Assembly: GCA_023053685.1 (NCBI GenBank)
Contig: JALIGW010000010.1
Coordinates: 12,446,919-12,510,918 of the forward strand
Reading direction: 5' to 3'
DNA from: Diadophis punctatus similis
Lineage: Eukaryota > Chordata > Lepidosauria > Squamata > Dipsadidae
DNA length: 64,000 bases
The notes below the pieces were generated by a model, which was given only the letters and a program-made list of their open reading frames with translations, was not told where the DNA came from and ran no database searches. The translations under genes were made by a program, and so were the position numbers. Shown piece after piece: positions 59,350 to 64,000 of this stretch; positions within the stretch are counted from its first letter, which is position 1; each line of letters starts with the position of its first letter.

Positions 59350-61918
59350 TTTTTTTTTAGCGGACTTTCTTTTTTTTTTTTATTCAAAAAGTTTTATTAG
59401 TACAGACTTACATAAGTAGTAGCAAAATATTAAATATAAAGTACAAACATTTTTGTTTTTTTCTCCCCCCCCCGAACCCACCCCCTTCCCTCCCCACCTC
59501 CCCCCCGGACTTCCCAGAGATAATACAGGGCATAATAATAAATTTAAATTGTTAATAAAAAGAGAAAAAAAAGAGGAAAAAAAAGAACACTGTTTTTTAA
59601 AAAAACTTCAACTCCAGATTATACACTACTAATATATCGCATTTATATACAATAGTAAAGATACAAAAAAGAAAAAAAAAGAAAGAAAGAAAGAGAAAAC
59701 TCTTTAACAATACAAACAAACAAACCTCCTACCTCCTCCCTTCAGTCCTCTATCTTATACAAGGTAAATGTTACAAAAGTAATAACTAAATATAAAATAC
59801 ACAAATCTTAAACTGATATTATTGACATTAAAAATAACCTCTAAGATAAAACTTAACTAAATGTTACATAAGTGATCATCAAATATTAAATTTCGTCATG
59901 ATATTAATAAGATAATATTATTCTAAATTAACTTACTAACTTCAATAAACAAAAAAAGAAAATAAAAGAAGAATAAACAAATCTTCAACAAACTATATAT
60001 ATCTAATATTATTAACATTAAAAATAACCTCAAAATTATATAAAACTTAACTAAATATTGCATAAGTAATCATTAGATAGGGAAAAGATAAAATACAATC
60101 ATATTAGTCTCTATCCGTCCAGTATATTTCAACATCACATCGTTTTGTATCTTGATAGTTCATCTTTTAATAGTTCACTAAATTCGAATTTGTCGAGTCG
60201 TCTCCCGTCTGATCCCAAACCTCCATCTCCTTTTCCCCAGCTATCTGGTTCAGGCACTCCTTTTGGATTTTTGAATCTATTTCCTTTTGATCCATCAAAG
60301 GTGGCTTCCCCTCCTCCTCCTCTTTTATTTTCATACATCCTTCCTCTGGAATCTTGGATATATCAGCCTTTAGAACATTGACATAAAATTCAGTAGCTTT
60401 TTTTATCGTGTTGAGCCGGTATCTTTTTCCAGAAAATTTCACTGCTACTCCAACTGGCGCTTCCCATTTATATTGTAAATTTAATCTCTTAAATTCATCA
60501 ATCAAAAAAGTATAGCTTTTTCTGGCTTTAAGCATTTTAGAGGGGATTTCTTTCCAAATCTTTAGTTCCTGACCATTCACCATAAGATTATTGTTAAACG
60601 TTGCTTGTATAATTCTGTTCCGTAGAGCTCTTGTGGTAAAATATATGACAATGTCCCTTGGTAAATGCTTTTGTTTAGCGTACCATGAATTGATTCTGTA
60701 AATTTTGTCGATTTGTGTAGCCAATTCCACTTTAGAAATTCCAGACACCTGATCCAATATGTCAACCATCCTGCCTTTTAGATTTTCATATAATCCTTCT
60801 TTCAAACCTCTAATCCTTATAGCAACTTCCATGGATCTGAACTGAGTCATTAAGACCTCTTTTTCAAAATTTGCAATATCATTTTGGATTTTATCTATGT
60901 AATTCACCGAAGTTGCCAAAGCTTGTTTATTTGTTTCAATACGTTCTGCCAAAACTTCAATATTTGTTGCTAAGCCTTTGCAAACCTCTAACACATCAAA
61001 TCTGAGTTGTTGATTCATATTCTTCAAAGCAGCCTGCATTTTTTTGTCTATCTCACTTATTTTCTGATTAAATTCCAAAGTAAGTTCATGTTTCATAATC
61101 TTTAAATTATTTAATAAATTTTCAGGTGTCAAAAGCTGTGGAGGTGTTAGCTCAGTGTTAAGTTGCATTTTAGAAATATATCCAGATGAATAGTCATTTC
61201 TTTTAGTCAAAACAATCTTTCCAGACTTTGAAGCCATTGGTGTTTCAAAAGAGTACAAAAAAGAGAGAAAGCCAGATGCCTGATTAAAGTTCTTTCCAGT
61301 TTAAAAATCAGATAGTCTTTTATTATTGGAAATATTTCTATTATAACTTTAATCCAGAGTTAGGAGACAGAGAGAGAAAAAACCATTTTTCCAAGTTAAA
61401 AGTTTCCATAAGAGAGAGAGAGGAAAAAAAAAAAGCCTCTGGGAAAACGAAAGTCACTTTCACTTCTCAATCGCCATATTGTTACTCTGTTTCCTTTGTT
61501 CCCTTGCCGAAGTGAAAGCTTCCCCAGGAGTTGAAAAAAAAAGGAAAAAAGAGGTTTCAGTACTTGCCCATCTCACGCCTGTTTCTCTCTGTCTGCTTCT
61601 GTAGTTTAAATATAATTATAAATCCCATTCTTGAAGCAGCGGCTGGTCACGACATCTAGCTCTGCAAAGGCAGAGGTTTCCTGATCTTCGGAGCTGGAGA
61701 CAGGCTGTATGGGGAGCTCTCCCTTCGCGCCCTACCAGATGGCTCCTAGGGCGCTGGGGGGGCTCTACCCCTCCTGTCAGGCTCTCATCTCTCCCCTTTG
61801 CCCGGGGAAGAGATTTCAAAGCCGCCAGACAGCTGTTCTGGCGGCTTTTAACAAAGATCGGAAAGGCGTCCGACGAAGGGACGTCCGCGATGAAGCGCTC
61901 CAAACCGGAAGTCCTTCC
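59350..61918 (-). mobile_element. ORF1-only L1-type retroposon (HAL1-like)
   Basis: Flanked by a perfect 16-bp target duplication ATCATACCAAATTATT (59334-59349 and 61919-61934). Between them on minus: a GC-rich 5' UTR (61918-61259), an intact ORF1 (61258-60167), an AT-rich 3' UTR of about 0.8 kb with partly duplicated segments and a G-rich run near 59470-59510, then AATAAA and two A-runs. No ORF2 (endonuclease or RT) is present, so it must have used enzymes from another L1. The sharp duplication and intact ORF argue for recent insertion. Confidence 0.9.
60167..61258 (-). CDS. L1 ORF1-type RNA-binding protein, intact, 363 aa
   Basis: L1 ORF1 proteins form coiled-coil trimers that coat L1 RNA and act as nucleic-acid chaperones. 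Here residues about 50-145 are coiled-coil-like (FNQKISEIDKKMQAALKNMN and following), then an RRM-like part with MEVAIRIRGLKEGLYENLKG, then the C-terminal domain (ALRNRIIQATFNN, SGKRYRLNTIKKATEFY) and an acidic tail. The first ATG (61258) gives MYSFETPMASKSGK; the second Met at residue 8 (61237) is a possible alternative start. No stop interrupts the frame. Annotated as an element protein, not a host gene. Confidence 0.9.
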   Translation of the reverse strand: MYSFETPMASKSGKIVLTKRNDYSSGYISKMQLNTELTPPQLLTPENLLNNLKIMKHELTLEFNQKISEIDKKMQAALKNMNQQLRFDVLEVCKGLATNIEVLAERIETNKQALATSVNYIDKIQNDIANFEKEVLMTQFRSMEVAIRIRGLKEGLYENLKGRMVDILDQVSGISKVELATQIDKIYRINSWYAKQKHLPRDIVIYFTTRALRNRIIQATFNNNLMVNGQELKIWKEIPSKMLKARKSYTFLIDEFKRLNLQYKWEAPVGVAVKFSGKRYRLNTIKKATEFYVNVLKADISKIPEEGCMKIKEEEEGKPPLMDQKEIDSKIQKECLNQIAGEKEMEVWDQTGDDSTNSNLVNY

Positions 61919-61934
61919 ATCATACCAAATTATT

Positions 61935-62102
61935 GAACCAATTATCAAAGATTATATATTAGATATATAAGCTATTATATAACTCATATTTGAACACTAA
62001 AAAGTCTTACTGTGTTGGGCATGTGTGATGTAAATACATATTGAGATTATCTTAATGCAAGTTTCCACTACATCTCGTACAAAAAGAATCTAAAAGTATT
62101 TG
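61935..62102. other. Intergenic sequence between the L1 copy and the solo LTR
   Basis: Short AT-rich sequence, nothing seen. Confidence 0.45.
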
Positions 62103-62106
62103 AAGG

Positions 62107-62711
62107 TGTAGGAAGTTAGCACCTACCCCCCTCCTAGAGGAATGAAGTATTTTAGGAAATATTAAAAAGGCAGAATATTATATTTCCCTGGATGAGAAAA
62201 TGGAGAAACATGTTTTTAGGCAGGAAACAGACTCACTCTTAGTAGCCCTCACCTTTGTCAATGGACCATCAAGGCCTGAGCCCAGCTCACTCATTCTTCC
62301 CACCTTTGTCAATGGGCAGTCTATTCTACATAACAAAGATCTTCTGGAAGAACCATCATAGGAATCCCAAAGCCCTCTAGCCATCTCACCAATGGCACAA
62401 ACAAAGGTTACATAGTTAGCTAAGACCCCCGCCCCCTGGGAGTCTGACAGCCAATGGGATACATTTCCTTTTCAGGAACAGGAAACTTAAGGTGGGGCCC
62501 AACAGAGAGTATAAAACGCAGGCACTTTCAGCATCTCACCCCTTCTTTTCTTCTTTAAACATCTTCAAGGCATGTGATCCCCCTTTTCCCCAGGACCTCA
62601 AACTATGTGGTCCTGCTGTCCACCATTAAACCATTTTTCCAAACACCCTCCATGCTTCCAGTGTCTTTTTTCCCACTTGGAACTGAACCCAGAAGGACAT
62701 TTCTTCCAACA
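62107..62711 (+). repeat. Solo LTR of retroviral type
   Basis: Begins TGTAGGAAG and ends CTTCCAACA (imperfect 9-bp inverted ends), with the 4-bp duplication AAGG at 62103-62106 and 62712-62715. A CCAAT box (AGCCAATGGGAT near 62449) and TATA-like GAGTATAAAACG (near 62507) lie in the expected order. A 4-bp duplication suits gamma-type endogenous retroviruses. No internal genes remain here. Confidence 0.82.
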
Positions 62712-62829
62712 AAGGCATGGCCATATGCAAGGGATCAAAATGTAAGTTGTAATAAGCTACCTCTAGACGAGATGGACAGCAGACAAATCTAATAACTAAA
62801 TAAAATAATGCAAATTAAATATAAACATC

Positions 62830-63364
62830 TGTTAGGACTGTGTCCAAACAGTTGGGTTGTTAATATATAAACAGGCCACTAATCTATGTTTGTATATACT
62901 GTATTTAAGTACTACAACTTTAAATGTATTGCAGTATTCTGATTGGCTGTAGTGTTTCAAGATTGCCATAAGAGGGAGCTAGAGATCGTGGTTTCAGGTT
63001 CGTTCTATCTGCTGATTCATTCGTGATTGACTTTGTGTCTGATATTGAGCTCTGTGTGAAGCTCTGTTACTTTGATAGTATTGAAGTGTTTGTAAGCTGT
63101 AATATCTTTGTTTGATGTTTAAGACAAAGACAGGCTGGTAAGAAGATTATTGTACTTCTTGATATTGACTGACTGAACGTGTATGACCTGGACTGTTTAA
63201 TTGGACTGTGCTATTTATTTAAAATTTTAAACTACTTTATACACTTTAATGAATCTGTTTGTGACTGGATCATTACTCCTATCCACTGGTTACCACGCTG
63301 AAACACCCCGTTTCTACGTGCATGTCCCTGATAACTCAGGGGTCACTCTGCACACTCCTTAACA
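62830..63364 (+). repeat. Second solo LTR, different family
   Basis: Begins TGTTAGGACTGTG and ends CACACTCCTTAACA (TGTTAGGA against TCCTTAACA). Flanks are ACATC (62825-62829) and ACATT (63365-63369), a 5-bp duplication with one mismatch. It contains ATTGGCTG near 62940 and a TATA-like TATATACTG near 62892. Lies 118 bp from the previous LTR. Confidence 0.72.
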
Positions 63365-63654
63365 ACATTAATCTTCCATTCTTAATATTATTTAGATAGA
63401 TATAGATGATACAGATATAATTGCATAGGTAATATACACAAAGTGCAGGGCTTATATCTAGATTGTTCTCTGCCATCTGTGACTTGGATTCCTGTTGTAC
63501 TGACTTTTGCATGGAGAAAACAGGCTGAAATTAATGTGCAACAAGATGGAGTTGACACCAGTATTATCACTGGACAAGCTTGCAATATATTTGAAAGAAC
63601 TGATTTAGGATTTGAGGATGTTTCTAGACTCATGGCTCATGCTGAAGCAGCAAC

Positions 63655-64000
63655 TATTTATTTATTTATTTATTTTTATTTGTTTGTTTATTTATTTATA
63701 TTTGTCAACAAGTGCAAGGAAACAGGACACATGAAAAAATGGCACAAATAAATGGATATAAAGAAGCAAAACATAGCCATAAACACATAAAATGAGTACA
63801 TACAAATGGGCACAGTAGGACAGGGACGGTAGGCATGTTGGTGTGCTTATGCACGCCCCCTTAGGGACCTCTTAAGAAATGTGTAAGGTCCACGGTAGAC
63901 AGTTTAAGGTAAAAGGTCTGGGGGTTACAGAAACTAACAACAGGATCAGGTAAAGTGTTCCAGACATTTACTACGCTATTGCAGAAGTCATATTGTCTGC
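63655..64000 (-). repeat. Non-LTR retrotransposon 3' end, continues beyond the window
   Basis: TTTATTTATTTATTT-type tail at 63655-63700, then TTGTCAACAAGTGCAAGGAA and CACGCCCCCTTAGGGACCTC. On minus this is a LINE 3' end with an A-rich tail. I recall this as a common snake LINE end but cannot fix the family. Confidence 0.6.

Overview
Eukaryotic nuclear DNA from a squamate reptile, most likely a snake. The repeat mix supports this: L1, L2, CR1 and RTE-BovB LINEs side by side, a CR1-type 3' end with an ATAGC-like microsatellite tail, many hAT and TA-target miniature transposons, and GATA/GACA arrays. Family names for repeats come from memory and visible termini, not from a database search.

The one host gene is the 5' half of POLA1 (catalytic subunit of DNA polymerase alpha-primase) on the minus strand. 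Fifteen coding exons run from the start codon at 50453 down to 5362. They are joined by GT-AG introns with compatible phases and give 1710 nt, or 570 codons. They cover the disordered N-terminal region, the N-terminal domain and the edge of the inactive exonuclease domain. The polymerase active site lies beyond the left edge. Upstream of exon 1 is a TATA-less promoter with an E2F-type site inside a palindrome and a CCAAT box.

Nearly everything else is transposon. Intron 15 (1-5361): an L1 ORF2 split at a TA site by a 3.06-kb transposon carrying two satellite arrays, then a BovB 3' end and an 854-bp TA element. Intron 11: a decayed Ty3/Gypsy chromodomain element with both LTRs and a 5-bp target duplication, plus a broken hAT-like transposase pseudogene. 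Introns 8-10: hAT and TA elements, one holding a coiled-coil gene fragment. Intron 6: an L2 LINE next to an inverted repeat of about 0.7-kb arms. Intron 4: TA elements, a Tc1 pseudogene, a CR1 LINE and a 2.4-kb hAT element with a 1.2-kb GA array.

Upstream of POLA1 (50.7-64 kb) no host gene was recognised. The stretch holds nested hAT elements, an almost full-length L2, an L1-type element with an intact ORF1 and no ORF2, two solo LTRs and another LINE 3' end. Target duplications let several insertions be ordered in time. The most unusual patterns are satellite arrays built inside transposons, internal fold-back arms shared by unrelated transposon families, the ORF1-only L1 copy and the captured gene fragment.
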